Source: Bacteroidota bacterium (GTDB lineage: Bacteria; Bacteroidota; Bacteroidia; AKYH767-A; OLB10). Taken from it: DNA of 64,000 bases. The notes below the pieces were generated by a model. It was not told where the DNA came from. It saw only the letters and a program-made list of their open reading frames with translations, and made no database searches. Both the position numbers and the translations under genes were made by a program. This document shows positions 10,010-18,534 of the stretch, in pieces. Location of the stretch: positions 62,001 through 126,000 of the forward strand of contig JAFDWZ010000015.1 in the NCBI GenBank assembly GCA_018268195.1. The letters are read 5' to 3'. Each line of letters starts with the position of its first letter. Position 1 is the first letter of the stretch.

Positions 10010-10027
10010 TCCCGATAATTATCGGGA
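10010..10027. repeat. Perfect 18-bp palindrome
   Basis: TCCCGATAATTATCGGGA equals its own reverse complement. It lies just beyond the stop of the minus-strand methyltransferase, so it could fold in the transcript as part of a terminator, and a second small hairpin (AGGCC/GGCCT) precedes it. Similar CCCGATA-type palindromes are, from memory, common between genes in Bacteroidota; no second copy was noticed in this window. Confidence 0.7.
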
Positions 10028-10063
10028 GATAGCTTAGGCCATAGTGGGCCTGCAATGAAATAC

Positions 10064-10972
10064 TCAATTTCGTTTCTTGAAAATATAAATATGGCTGGAA
10101 TAATTTTTTGTGAAAACAAAGCCATGCACATTTGAAATAAACCCGAACCACAAGCCTTTTATCAATTGCAATAAAGACAGTTTGCCACTTTTGTATTTTT
10201 CGCTCAATAATGAAACATACGTAGAATCAAACCACATTGGTTTTTTATGTGCCAGATCAAATCCTGAATGGGATAGCAGTTTAATAATGGATTGAGGGGA
10301 GAAATGATACAAATGGCGCGGAACGTCATACGCAGCCCAAAAGGCTTTGTAATGTTTGGCATCATACGATTCGGGATTAGGAACGGCAATTATCAAATAT
10401 CCTTCAGCAGTAAGTTTTGAGTAAATGTCATTCAGTGTTTTCTTAAGTGAATGAATATGCTCCAAAACATGCCATAAAGTAATGCAATTTACACTCTGTG
10501 CTTCTACCGATTGAAAATCATCAAGAGGCTCTATATCTATGTTAAAATCGGTTTTTGCCACCTTCCGCGCATCGTCTGAGGGCTCAAATCCTCGAGCCTT
10601 GAAACCATTGCTAATCAGCTGAGTTACGAAATATCCGTTTCCTGCACCCAGATCAATTATTTCCGAGTTCTGTGGAACTGTAGTTCTTATTAAATTAACC
10701 TTTTGATATACAGCAAATTGCCTTACAGCAGTATATAATTTGCCAATGCCATCAGCACTTTTATTGGTATGCGAAATATACTCTGGCGACTGGTAATATT
10801 TTCCTATTTCCTCCTCTGAAGGGCGCGGGGAAGTGAATTTTAAACCACATTCAACACATTGATTAACAGTGAAATACTCTCCTGAAACGGTAAAGTCTTT
10901 ACAGGAAATAAATTCTCTGAAATTTGTTGATTCGCACGCTGGGCAACCCTTTAAATCTTCCATAATCGGCAC
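10064..10972 (-). CDS. Class I SAM-dependent methyltransferase with N-terminal zinc ribbon
   Basis: 302 residues. The N-terminus has two CxxC pairs (CPAC at 9-12 and CVEC near 39-42) and the GLKFTSPRP signature common ahead of Methyltransf_23-type domains. The Rossmann SAM-binding motif IIDLGAGNGYF follows, with HVLEHI downstream as motif II/III. Proteins of this build often methylate small molecules or sugars in cell-surface pathways, but the substrate cannot be told here. The gene stands alone between the restriction island and mnmG, with the mnmG terminator just upstream. The final residues are basic and aromatic, with no membrane segment evident. Confidence 0.85.
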   Translation of the reverse strand: MPIMEDLKGCPACESTNFREFISCKDFTVSGEYFTVNQCVECGLKFTSPRPSEEEIGKYYQSPEYISHTNKSADGIGKLYTAVRQFAVYQKVNLIRTTVPQNSEIIDLGAGNGYFVTQLISNGFKARGFEPSDDARKVAKTDFNIDIEPLDDFQSVEAQSVNCITLWHVLEHIHSLKKTLNDIYSKLTAEGYLIIAVPNPESYDAKHYKAFWAAYDVPRHLYHFSPQSIIKLLSHSGFDLAHKKPMWFDSTYVSLLSEKYKSGKLSLLQLIKGLWFGFISNVHGFVFTKNYSSHIYIFKKRN

Positions 10973-11003
10973 AAAAATAAAAAAGCCGGCATTATGTGCC
11001 GGC
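10973..11003 (-). terminator. Rho-independent terminator of mnmG
   Basis: On the minus strand GCCGGC-ACATAAT-GCCGGC forms a 6-bp GC-only stem followed at once by TTTTTTATTTTT. It lies 24 bp past the mnmG stop codon and directly before the start of the methyltransferase gene. Confidence 0.88.
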
Positions 11004-11010
11004 CCGGTAT

Positions 11011-11026
11011 CGTTTCACGTGAAACA
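11011..11026. promoter_or_regulatory. parS-like ParB/Spo0J binding site
   Basis: CGTTTCACGTGAAACA carries the perfect 14-nt palindrome GTTTCACGTGAAAC at the core of the bacterial parS consensus TGTTTCACGTGAAACA, with 15 of 16 bases matching. It sits between the mnmG stop and its terminator. See the second site at 12946-12961. Confidence 0.85.
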
Positions 11027-11027
11027 A

Positions 11028-12902
11028 TCATCTTCCTATATACACCATCAATACGGAAATATCGGCAGGAGAGATACCGCTAATACGCGATGCTTGCCCC
11101 AGTGTGCGAGGCTTCATCTTGCTAAGCTTTTGCTTAGCTTCCAAGCTTAAAGAGGTGATTCGCGAATAATCGAAATCTTCAAAGAGCTGAACATCTTCGA
11201 GGCGATTTACTTTTTCAACGTATTCGAATTCTTTTTCGATATAGCTTTCGTATTTTATACTTATTTCGGCTTGCTCAAGAACTTCCTGCTGCAAATCCTT
11301 TTCTATTTCTGCATAAAACGAATTGATTTTCTCGGAACATGAAATAATATCATTCAAACCAATATTAGGGCGCAAAACAAGCTGATTGGCTTTAATTTTC
11401 TGACCTATTTCAGCCGATTCTTTGGATGAAAGCATTGCATTTACATCAGACGGGGCTATGCTTGTTGTTCTGCACAACTCTATCAGCTCATTTACCATAG
11501 CCGTTTTTTTCTGAACCTTCTCAAATCTTTCGCGCGAAGCCAACCCCAAACCATAACTTATGGGCGTAAGTCGAATATCTGCATTGTCCTGCCTTAAAAG
11601 TGTCCGGAACTCTGCTCTGCTGGTAAACATTCTGTATGGCTCATCGGTGCCCTTTGTGATTAAATCGTCAATCAGCACTCCAATATAAGCCTCCGAACGT
11701 TTTAAAATTAAAGGATCTTTTTTGTTTAATTTCAAATGGGCATTTATTCCGGCCATTAATCCCTGGCAGGCTGCTTCTTCATAGCCCGTAGTTCCATTTA
11801 TCTGACCGGCAAAATATAAATTTTCGATAAGTTGTGTTTCAAGCGAATGTTTGAGCTGGTTTGGTGGGAAATAATCGTACTCAATAGCATATCCCGGTCT
11901 GAACATTTTCACGTTTTCAAGCCCGGGAATTTCTTTCAGTGCTTTGTACTGTACTTCCTCGGGCAAACTTGATGAAAATCCATTCAGATAAATTTCTACC
12001 GTATTCCAGCCTTCGGGTTCTATGAAAAGTTGATGCCTTGTTTTATCGGCAAATCGGTTAATTTTATCTTCAATAGAAGGGCAGTATCTGGGTCCGAGCC
12101 CTTGAATGCGTCCGGCAAACATGGGAGATTTTTCAAAACCGGTTTTTAAAATCTCATGCACCTTCTCGTTGGTATAGGTAATAAAGCAGCTTCGTTGTGT
12201 TGCAAGTGGCTGTGTATTTGCAAATGAAAATTTGCCCGGGTTTTCATCGCCTTTTTGTTCTTCTGTTTTGGAGTAATCTATAGATCGGCCATCCAGGCGG
12301 GGAGGGGTTCCTGTTTTCATTCTACCGCTGATAAAACCGAGCTTTACCAGTTGTTCGGTAATTCCCGTTGCGGCTTTTTCTCCTGAGCGACCTCCGCCAA
12401 AATTCTTTTCTCCAATATGTATTAATCCGTTGAGGAATGTTCCATTGGTGAGCACCACGGCATTTGCTTTAAATACAATGCCCATGGAGGTCACCACACC
12501 TTTAACCTTATCCTCTTCAATAATCAACTCCTTAACCATATCCTGCCAGAAATCCACATTTTCTGTTTGCTCCAGCATAATGCGCCATTCTTGGGCGAAC
12601 AACATTCTGTCGTTTTGTGTTCTGGGGCTCCACATAGCCGGTCCTTTGGAGCGATTGAGCATCCTGAACTGAATGGCCGTGCGGTCTGATACAATACCGG
12701 AATAGCCTCCCAATGCATCAATTTCTCTTACTATTTGTCCTTTGGCAACTCCTCCCATAGCCGGGTTGCAACTCATCTGAGCAATGGTTTGCATATTCAT
12801 AGTAACAAGCAAAACCCTGCTGCCCATATTAGCAGCAGCAGCAGCAGCTTCGCAGCCGGCATGGCCTCCACCTACTACTATTACATCGTAATCTTGATGC
12901 AT
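11028..12902 (-). CDS. mnmG: tRNA uridine-5-carboxymethylaminomethyl modification enzyme MnmG (GidA)
   Basis: 624 residues, normal for the family. The FAD-binding motif VVGGGHAGCEAAAAAANMG is at about 10-28, followed by MSCNPAMGGVAKGQIVREID, the GTPPRLDGR segment and the C-terminal helical domain. With MnmE it modifies the wobble uridine of several tRNAs in the cytoplasm, using FAD, folate and glycine or ammonium. The gene is transcribed alone: a clear terminator follows it and ybeY lies upstream on the same strand after an 88-bp gap. Its most notable feature is location, since a parS-like site lies on each side. mnmG is classically near the replication origin and parAB in many bacteria, though parAB is not in this window. 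Confidence 0.97.
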   Translation of the reverse strand: MHQDYDVIVVGGGHAGCEAAAAAANMGSRVLLVTMNMQTIAQMSCNPAMGGVAKGQIVREIDALGGYSGIVSDRTAIQFRMLNRSKGPAMWSPRTQNDRMLFAQEWRIMLEQTENVDFWQDMVKELIIEEDKVKGVVTSMGIVFKANAVVLTNGTFLNGLIHIGEKNFGGGRSGEKAATGITEQLVKLGFISGRMKTGTPPRLDGRSIDYSKTEEQKGDENPGKFSFANTQPLATQRSCFITYTNEKVHEILKTGFEKSPMFAGRIQGLGPRYCPSIEDKINRFADKTRHQLFIEPEGWNTVEIYLNGFSSSLPEEVQYKALKEIPGLENVKMFRPGYAIEYDYFPPNQLKHSLETQLIENLYFAGQINGTTGYEEAACQGLMAGINAHLKLNKKDPLILKRSEAYIGVLIDDLITKGTDEPYRMFTSRAEFRTLLRQDNADIRLTPISYGLGLASRERFEKVQKKTAMVNELIELCRTTSIAPSDVNAMLSSKESAEIGQKIKANQLVLRPNIGLNDIISCSEKINSFYAEIEKDLQQEVLEQAEISIKYESYIEKEFEYVEKVNRLEDVQLFEDFDYSRITSLSLEAKQKLSKMKPRTLGQASRISGISPADISVLMVYIGR

Positions 12903-12945
12903 AATTCAAATCTTATATCTTGGTTTAACATACGCCAACAAAGGG

Positions 12946-12961
12946 TGTTTCACGTGAAACA
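12946..12961. promoter_or_regulatory. parS site, perfect match to consensus
   Basis: TGTTTCACGTGAAACA is a 16 of 16 match to the canonical ParB (Spo0J) binding palindrome. It lies in the 88-bp gap between mnmG and ybeY, 1.9 kb from the site at 11011-11026. Confidence 0.92.
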
Positions 12962-12990
12962 CTCTTTATTTCATTATAATCTGTTTGTAA

Positions 12991-13416
12991 TCAGAATGTT
13001 CGCAAAGATAGGCAATAGTTCTCTGCCTTGGTCATCTTAGCTTTGTCGGCCGGTGTTTTGTCCTTAAAGCCGCTTAAATGCAACACACCGTGAATAATTA
13101 CACGATGCACTTCATCTTTCAAGCTGGTTTTCAATAGCTTATGGTTGTCTCTAAGCCTGTCAACACTTATAAAAATGTCTCCGCTCAGCGTATGTTCTTC
13201 GGTATAATCAAAGGTAATAATATCCGTTAAGGTATTGTGTTTCAGATATTTCTTATTCATCTTCAACAAATAATCGTCATTGCAGAAAATGATGTTTAAA
13301 GTTCCGGCTTTTCTCTTGTGTTTCTTAATGCAATCCATCATCCACTGACGAATGGATGTTTTATTTCTAAGAATAAAATTACATTCCTCACAAAAGAAAT
13401 TAATCTCTGCCGGCAT
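12991..13416 (-). CDS. ybeY: Endoribonuclease YbeY (16S rRNA maturation / ribosome quality control)
   Basis: 141 residues, typical length. The motif HRVIIHGVLHLSGFKDKTP contains the HGxLHLxG zinc site; the usual third histidine of HGxLHLxGYDH is replaced by KD, which from memory is the normal form in Bacteroidota. The core TLTDIITFDY and LSGDIFIS segments also fit the family. YbeY is a metal-dependent RNase acting in 16S rRNA 3'-end maturation and ribosome quality control. It is the last gene of a three-gene minus-strand run (13951-14235, 13420-13947, then ybeY 3 bp later), probably one operon. Confidence 0.93.
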   Translation of the reverse strand: MPAEINFFCEECNFILRNKTSIRQWMMDCIKKHKRKAGTLNIIFCNDDYLLKMNKKYLKHNTLTDIITFDYTEEHTLSGDIFISVDRLRDNHKLLKTSLKDEVHRVIIHGVLHLSGFKDKTPADKAKMTKAENYCLSLRTF

Positions 13417-13419
13417 AAT

Positions 13420-13947
13420 TTACTTTACCGGAGCAGGAGGCTCCATAACGGTGCCGCACTTTTTGCAGGTTCTCTTATCTTCTGATTTGTAAAAATCATT
13501 GAGTACTACCGGCAATTGCTTAACAATATCTTTCAGAGCGAAAAACTCCTCATGTAGCTTATGGTTACATTTCTCGCAAAACCACATGCAGGCATCTTTT
13601 TCCTCCGGTTTGCGGTATCGCTCAATAACCAAACCAACGGTATTTGCTCCTCGCTGTGGGCTGTGAGGCACATTGGGGGGGAGTAAAAACATTTCACCTT
13701 CTTTGATATGAATATCTACAGGCTTCCCGTCTTCTATAATTTTAACTACGATATCCCCTTCTATCTGATAGAATAATTCCTCTGCATCTTCAAAGTGGTA
13801 ATCCTTTCTTGAATTAGGACCGCCAACTATCATGACGATAAAATCTTTGTTTTCTACATAAACCTGCTGATTCCCCACGGGAGGTTTCAGCAGGTGTCTG
13901 TGTTCGTCAATCCATTTATGCAGATTGAAAGCTCTTGCAATTGGCAT
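13420..13947 (-). CDS. nbaC: 3-hydroxyanthranilate 3,4-dioxygenase
   Basis: 175 residues, the bacterial length. It has a cupin fold with the start LHKWIDEHRHLLKPPVGNQQ, iron ligands in YHFEDAEELFYQIEG (H and E) and LPPNVPHSPQR (H), and a C-terminal rubredoxin-like iron site made of two CxxC pairs (CEKC and CKKC). The enzyme opens the ring of 3-hydroxyanthranilate, giving a product that cyclises to quinolinate, so it serves tryptophan breakdown through kynurenine and can feed NAD synthesis. No other kynurenine gene is in the window, although nadA and nadD lie about 27-29 kb away. It sits between a small unknown gene and ybeY with 3-bp gaps. Confidence 0.93.
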   Translation of the reverse strand: MPIARAFNLHKWIDEHRHLLKPPVGNQQVYVENKDFIVMIVGGPNSRKDYHFEDAEELFYQIEGDIVVKIIEDGKPVDIHIKEGEMFLLPPNVPHSPQRGANTVGLVIERYRKPEEKDACMWFCEKCNHKLHEEFFALKDIVKQLPVVLNDFYKSEDKRTCKKCGTVMEPPAPVK

Positions 13948-13950
13948 AAT

Positions 13951-14235
13951 TTATTTCTTAAAAATATCTCCTATTTTCTTACCTACCTCCTGGCCAAATT
14001 CCTGTGCTTTTGTACCAAAATCCTTAGTCGAATTTTCGAAGTCGTCTTTCAGAGATTCAAATTTCTGTTTCATTCCGTCAGAAATCGTTCCTCCCTGCAA
14101 AAGATTGTCAATTTGGTTGTGTAACAAATAGGGAAGTTTTTCTTTAAGGTGACCAGAAACAGATTGCAAAACTTTTTCAGCTTGCTCGGCACTAATACCT
14201 GCTTCATTTGTGATTTTTTCGATAATTGGATTCAT
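13951..14235 (-). CDS. Small helical protein of unknown function
   Basis: 94 residues, no cysteines, no signal peptide and no membrane segment. The first half (NEAGISAEQAEKVLQSVSGH) looks like a small helical domain of the DUF2267/DUF2780 kind; the second half is charged and amphipathic (DDFENSTKDFGTKAQEFGQE) ending in KKIGDIFKK, like stress-related apolipoprotein-like helices. It is the first gene of the ybeY operon. A TAnnTTTG promoter element lies at 14262-14255 on the same strand. Function is unknown. Confidence 0.75.
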   Translation of the reverse strand: MNPIIEKITNEAGISAEQAEKVLQSVSGHLKEKLPYLLHNQIDNLLQGGTISDGMKQKFESLKDDFENSTKDFGTKAQEFGQEVGKKIGDIFKK

Positions 14236-14254
14236 AATTCAATGTTTATTTAAC

Positions 14255-14262
14255 CAAAAGTA
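14255..14262 (-). promoter_or_regulatory. -7 promoter element TAnnTTTG for the ybeY operon
   Basis: The minus strand reads TACTTTTG 20 bp before the ATG at 14235. It matches the Bacteroidota sigma-factor -7 consensus exactly; a clear -33 TTTG is not seen. Confidence 0.55.
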
Positions 14263-14297
14263 CTACAAAATAAGGAAATTTTAATGAAGCATGTAAT

Positions 14298-14305
14298 TAC
14301 CTTTG
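14298..14305 (+). promoter_or_regulatory. -7 promoter element TAnnTTTG for the SDR gene
   Basis: TACCTTTG ends only 5 bp before the ATG at 14310. Transcription would start at or next to the initiation codon, so the mRNA would be leaderless. Confidence 0.5.
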
Positions 14306-14309
14306 TGCA

Positions 14310-15098
14310 ATGAACTTAAATTTATCGGGCAAAACTGCTTTGGTATGCGGTAGCACACAGGGCATTGGATTGGCAGCAGCTAACGAACTGGCATCATTGG
14401 GTGCTCATGTGATATTGATGGCACGTAATCAGGAAAAACTGGAAATGGTAAAGAATTCGCTTCCTATAACGGAAGGTCGGAAACATGGATTTATTACTGC
14501 TGATTTTACCAACCCGGAAGAAGTAAAACGTAAGGTGGAGGAGTATGTAAAAAACAATGGCCCTATTGATATTCTGATAAACAACACCGGTGGCCCTCCG
14601 GCAGGAAACGTTGAAACGGCAACAGCAGAAAGTTTTCGTCTTGCCTTTGAGTCACATTTGATGTGTAACCACTTGTTGGCACAAACCTGTATTCCGGGAA
14701 TGAAACAACATCAATACGGACGTATCATAAATATCATTTCAACCTCGGTGAAGCAACCTTTAAAAGGCCTTGGTGTGTCAAATACCATACGTGCTGCCGT
14801 AGCCAACTGGAGCAAAACCATGGCTAATGAACTGGCATCTTATGGAATTACAGTTAATAATGTTTTACCCGGAGCGACACTCACTTCGCGACTGAAACAA
14901 ATTATTCAGGATAAATCAGAAAAAACAGGTCGCAATGCAGATGATATTTCTAAAGATATGGTGGCGGAAATTCCTATGAAACGTTTTGGGCAGCCGGAAG
15001 AAATTGCTGCTGCTATTGCTTTTCTTGCTTCGCCTGCTGCAGCCTACATTACCGGCACCAACATAGTTGTGGATGGCGGACGTACCGGTTGTCTGTAA
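14310..15098 (+). CDS. SDR family protein with altered catalytic residues
   Basis: 262 residues with a classical short-chain dehydrogenase fold. The NAD(P)-binding loop is [10 protein letters not shown] (about 12-21), NNTGGPPAG follows in place of the usual NNAG, and the C-terminus carries [18 protein letters not shown]. The active-site serine is present in NIISTS, but the usual Y-x-x-x-K is replaced by S-N-T-I-R ([19 protein letters not shown]). From memory a known side branch of the 3-oxoacyl-ACP-reductase-like SDRs shares this SNT(I/L)RA pattern, so it is probably not decay. Its substrate is unknown. The gene is divergent from the ybeY operon and convergent with the hybrid kinase, ending 5 bp from it. 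Confidence 0.9.
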   Translation: MNLNLSGKTALVCGSTQGIGLAAANELASLGAHVILMARNQEKLEMVKNSLPITEGRKHGFITADFTNPEEVKRKVEEYVKNNGPIDILINNTGGPPAGNVETATAESFRLAFESHLMCNHLLAQTCIPGMKQHQYGRIINIISTSVKQPLKGLGVSNTIRAAVANWSKTMANELASYGITVNNVLPGATLTSRLKQIIQDKSEKTGRNADDISKDMVAEIPMKRFGQPEEIAAAIAFLASPAAAYITGTNIVVDGGRTGCL

Positions 15099-15103
15099 AC
15101 GAT

Positions 15104-18100
15104 TTACTGATAAACCAGATGAGAAATTTTGCTTAACAGAAGACTGCTGGTAAGTGGCTTTGTGAGACAATCGGAAGCTCCTGCCAGGCGGCATTTTTCC
15201 TGATCGCCTATTGAATCGTTTTGTAATAACGCAAGAACGGGGATTTGCTGAAAACGTGGATCTTTACGCAACTCGGCTATTGCTTCAAACCCATTCATCA
15301 CCGGCATAAGGGTGTCCATTAAAATAATATCCACTTCGGGATTTTTCTGCAGTTTATTCAACGCTTCTTTGCCGTCATAAGCACATATCAGGTTGGCCCC
15401 TGCATTTTCAATGATGGTTGTAAGTGAGTAAATACTTCTCATGTCATCATCGGCCATGAGTATGGTTTTGCCTTTCAACGAATGGTTGTGCAGCAAGTCA
15501 TAATCTTCATCGTAAATCTCCTCCTCTTTTTCACCGACAAATAAATTTTTCATCAGTGTTTCGAGTTGATTTTTTGTCAGCGGTTGTTGATGAATAGCTG
15601 TAACCTGAATATCGGCAGGAACTTTAATGCTCTGTAACGTACTCATGATGTGAACAGGCCATTCTGTATTTTTATTATATTGCTGAAGATGAGACAGCAC
15701 ACTCCATCCATCCATATCGGGTAACTGAACATCCATCAGAATAGCATGAGGAGCGTGCTCTTTGGCAAGCGCAAGCCCGGTTTCGCCATTCTGAGATGCA
15801 ATGGCTTTATAATTAAAGATGTGACAGTAGTCAATCAGTGTTTTAAGTGTGGTAATATCTTTTTCTAATATCAACACAATTTTATCATAAGGAGTTATGA
15901 AGTTACGGTCGTCAGCAAACCCAACGTCAGGGAACTTCTGTACGGTGGTTTCCTCTTTCAAAACGGAATTATTCGCTACTTCTGATGAAGGATTTTCAAT
16001 AGGTAAATCCTCTGTTATTCTTGACAATGATTTGGACTCACCATTCTTAGCACCGGAGTGCTGCGGTAGAAATACCTTAAAAATACTTCCTTTGCCGGGT
16101 TCACTCTCCACTACGACTTCGCCACCAAGAATCTGAACAATTTCACGACAGATTGTAAGCCCAAGACCTGTGCCACCATATTTGCGGCTGGTGCTGTTAT
16201 CGGCTTGCTTAAATGCGTCAAAAATTACTTTCTGTTTTTCGGGAGGAATCCCAATGCCATTATCGCTGACAGTTATTGCCAGAACATTGTTGTCGGAAAG
16301 CAAAATATTGTGCCTTGCTGCATCTTTTTGAGCTGCTCTTTTGAAAGACAACTTTACTTCACCGTTTTTGTCGGTAAACTTCAATGCATTTGAAACAAGG
16401 TTTTTAATCACCTGCTCCAAGCGCAATTTATCAGAAGTAATTTCATCAAAAAGCCCAGACTCGGTTTCAACCTCAAATTGAATCTGTTTGTCATTAGCGA
16501 ACTCGCGGAACAACAATTTCATATCGTCAGCTACAGCATCCACCCTGATGGTTTCATATACAAATTCGAGCTTTCCGCTTTCGATTTTAGAAATATCAAG
16601 AATATCATTAATCAGCATCAGCAAATCAGAACCGGACTTATGAATAACGGAAGCATGTTCTACCTGCTTAGGGCTTAAATTGCTGTTTTTATTATCGGCA
16701 AGGAGTTTGGCAAGAATCAGAATACTGTTGAGTGGTGTGCGCAATTCATGCGACATATTGGCCAGAAACGAGGATTTAAACTTATTGGTTTCTTCGAGCT
16801 GCGATGCTTTGAAGGCCAGTGCCTGACGTGCCTGTTCAATTGCAAGGCTTCGTTCTTCGAGCAGGTGTGCCTTAATTTCAAGGTCGGCATTTACGGCTTT
16901 TAACTCTTCCTGCTGTGATTTAAGTTCCTTCTGTGATTGTACAAGTTCTTCCGATTTGGTGATAAGGTTTTTATTTACGCACGCCAACTCCTGTTTTTGT
17001 GTAGTAAGCTCTTCTGCCTGCTTAATACTTTCGTCAAGCAATTCGCGTGTAAGAATGTTGGTTGACACTGCGTAAATGCTTGCTGCTACAGGCTCCAGCA
17101 ATCGGTTTAAGTATGTAAGCTGCGAATTACTCAGCTGCTCCAAAGATGCAAACTCCAGAGCACCCACAACTTTTCCTGATGCATACAGTGGCAGAGCAAT
17201 CAAATAACATTTGGTAACAAAAGGTGAATTTACATCTTCAGAAACAAACTTCTGTGAGGGTTGATAAATAGAATTTGTATCAATTACATTGCGAATAATC
17301 TGATGCTTTATCCATTCAATTTGTATGTCGCTTAATTGTTCGTGAGAAGCGAAATGTCCTTTTAATTCAATAGATAAGTCTTTTTCATTTTCTTCAGAGT
17401 TAATAAACAAGGTACCATGACAAACTCCGGAGTAAGTCACTATTTCTTTGATTAGATTTCTGCATAGAAAAGAAATATCAAGGGTGTAATCACGATTAAT
17501 TCTGCTGATACGTTCCAGCCCATCAGAAATCCATTTACGCGAAGCTTCATCGTCAGCGGCACTTCTTAGTCGAGCACGCATATCCAGCAATGCTTTCCCC
17601 TGCACATCATTATTACTGAGAGGAGTAAACGGATAATTAAAATTTCCTTGACCGATATGGTTGGCAAACATGGCAGCGCTTTTCAATCCTTCAACATGCG
17701 ATTTAAGCGCTTCAATCATTTCGCCTACGGCACTCTTAGGAATTTCCATGGACAACTCCGGCAGTTCTCCTTTGCTGAGCTGAAGCAGATAGCGTCTTAT
17801 CTTCATAAGCGGATTCACAACACTCTTATTCAGGAACAAGGTGATGATAATGATAAAATTGATGATAATCATTGCCAGGCCCAACACCACAGCCATCAAT
17901 ATAATAAAGGAATTTATCATCTCCTTTTGTTTGGAATTGGCTTCTTTCTTTATCTTTAAATTAAATGATTTTAAAGATGTTGTAAGATCCTTAACCAGAG
18001 GGTCAACTTCTGTAAGCAGCAATTCTTCGGCATTGTTTGTTGAATGAACAACCTTCTGTTTGTTTATCAGCGTCTCTTCATAATAAATCAATTGGTCGTA

Positions 18101-18469
18101 TTTTTCAAAAACAGTCAACAGTTCTTTCTGGTCAGCCACATGCCATGATGCTGATAAACCGAGCAATTGCTTTTTGAGGTCGGGGTATTGTGTGCCGTTT
18201 ATAAATTCAATTTCCTCTATTGCATCCTCTTTATTTTTCTGATAGGTAAGATGTGTAATTTGTAGCCATGAGTTATTAACCAATTGATTCAACTCCGAAA
18301 TAGCAGAAAGGGATGGGGAAGTGACCTCGGCAATTTCAAGTGTAATTTTGCGGCTTTTATCAATGATATAGGTGCTGACAAGCGCATTCAATAGCGTAAT
18401 AATGATGAGTGTGATAAAAATACCGTATAGCTTTTTATCAATTTTGAAAGACCACTTACTTCTGTGCAT
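15104..18469 (-). CDS. Hybrid sensor histidine kinase with GAF and two receiver domains
   Basis: 1121 residues. Order: membrane segment about 14-33, periplasmic helical sensor, second membrane segment about 188-212, HAMP, GAF (about 325-470), a long coiled coil (about 480-565), HisKA with MSHELRTPL (H574), HATPase with NLVSNALKFTD and DNGIGIPPEKQ, then two receiver domains. Receiver 1 keeps phosphoacceptor D913 (LMDVQLPD) but has QQP where the conserved Lys-Pro should be. Receiver 2 keeps D1052 and the Lys (LTKPL) but has Leu in place of the usual Thr/Ser. No HPt domain is visible, so phosphotransfer would need a separate protein. The signal is unknown. It ends convergent with the SDR gene. 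Confidence 0.93.
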   Translation of the reverse strand: MHRSKWSFKIDKKLYGIFITLIIITLLNALVSTYIIDKSRKITLEIAEVTSPSLSAISELNQLVNNSWLQITHLTYQKNKEDAIEEIEFINGTQYPDLKKQLLGLSASWHVADQKELLTVFEKYDQLIYYEETLINKQKVVHSTNNAEELLLTEVDPLVKDLTTSLKSFNLKIKKEANSKQKEMINSFIILMAVVLGLAMIIINFIIIITLFLNKSVVNPLMKIRRYLLQLSKGELPELSMEIPKSAVGEMIEALKSHVEGLKSAAMFANHIGQGNFNYPFTPLSNNDVQGKALLDMRARLRSAADDEASRKWISDGLERISRINRDYTLDISFLCRNLIKEIVTYSGVCHGTLFINSEENEKDLSIELKGHFASHEQLSDIQIEWIKHQIIRNVIDTNSIYQPSQKFVSEDVNSPFVTKCYLIALPLYASGKVVGALEFASLEQLSNSQLTYLNRLLEPVAASIYAVSTNILTRELLDESIKQAEELTTQKQELACVNKNLITKSEELVQSQKELKSQQEELKAVNADLEIKAHLLEERSLAIEQARQALAFKASQLEETNKFKSSFLANMSHELRTPLNSILILAKLLADNKNSNLSPKQVEHASVIHKSGSDLLMLINDILDISKIESGKLEFVYETIRVDAVADDMKLLFREFANDKQIQFEVETESGLFDEITSDKLRLEQVIKNLVSNALKFTDKNGEVKLSFKRAAQKDAARHNILLSDNNVLAITVSDNGIGIPPEKQKVIFDAFKQADNSTSRKYGGTGLGLTICREIVQILGGEVVVESEPGKGSIFKVFLPQHSGAKNGESKSLSRITEDLPIENPSSEVANNSVLKEETTVQKFPDVGFADDRNFITPYDKIVLILEKDITTLKTLIDYCHIFNYKAIASQNGETGLALAKEHAPHAILMDVQLPDMDGWSVLSHLQQYNKNTEWPVHIMSTLQSIKVPADIQVTAIHQQPLTKNQLETLMKNLFVGEKEEEIYDEDYDLLHNHSLKGKTILMADDDMRSIYSLTTIIENAGANLICAYDGKEALNKLQKNPEVDIILMDTLMPVMNGFEAIAELRKDPRFQQIPVLALLQNDSIGDQEKCRLAGASDCLTKPLTSSLLLSKISHLVYQ

Positions 18470-18534
18470 TGCCCTTTTTTAAGAAATAAATTTTATACGG
18501 CATGCTGAAAAGGAAGGTTACTATGAGCAGAAAC

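Larger units (their letters stand above)
9511..10063. other. Non-coding junction of the restriction island
   Basis: About 550 bp between hsdM and the methyltransferase gene. It holds a tyrosine-recombinase remnant (9818-9931), a small hairpin CCCGA-aaaa-TCGGG at 9583-9596 and a perfect 18-bp palindrome at 10010-10027. I see no intact gene. The short ORF at 9909-10151 on the minus strand lies in a different frame from the remnant and overlaps the methyltransferase end, so I do not call it. Confidence 0.7.

Noticed and set aside
9909-10151. 80-codon minus-strand frame upstream of the recombinase fragment
   Set aside because: It overlaps the methyltransferase end and reads a different frame from the recombinase tail, with no family resemblance.
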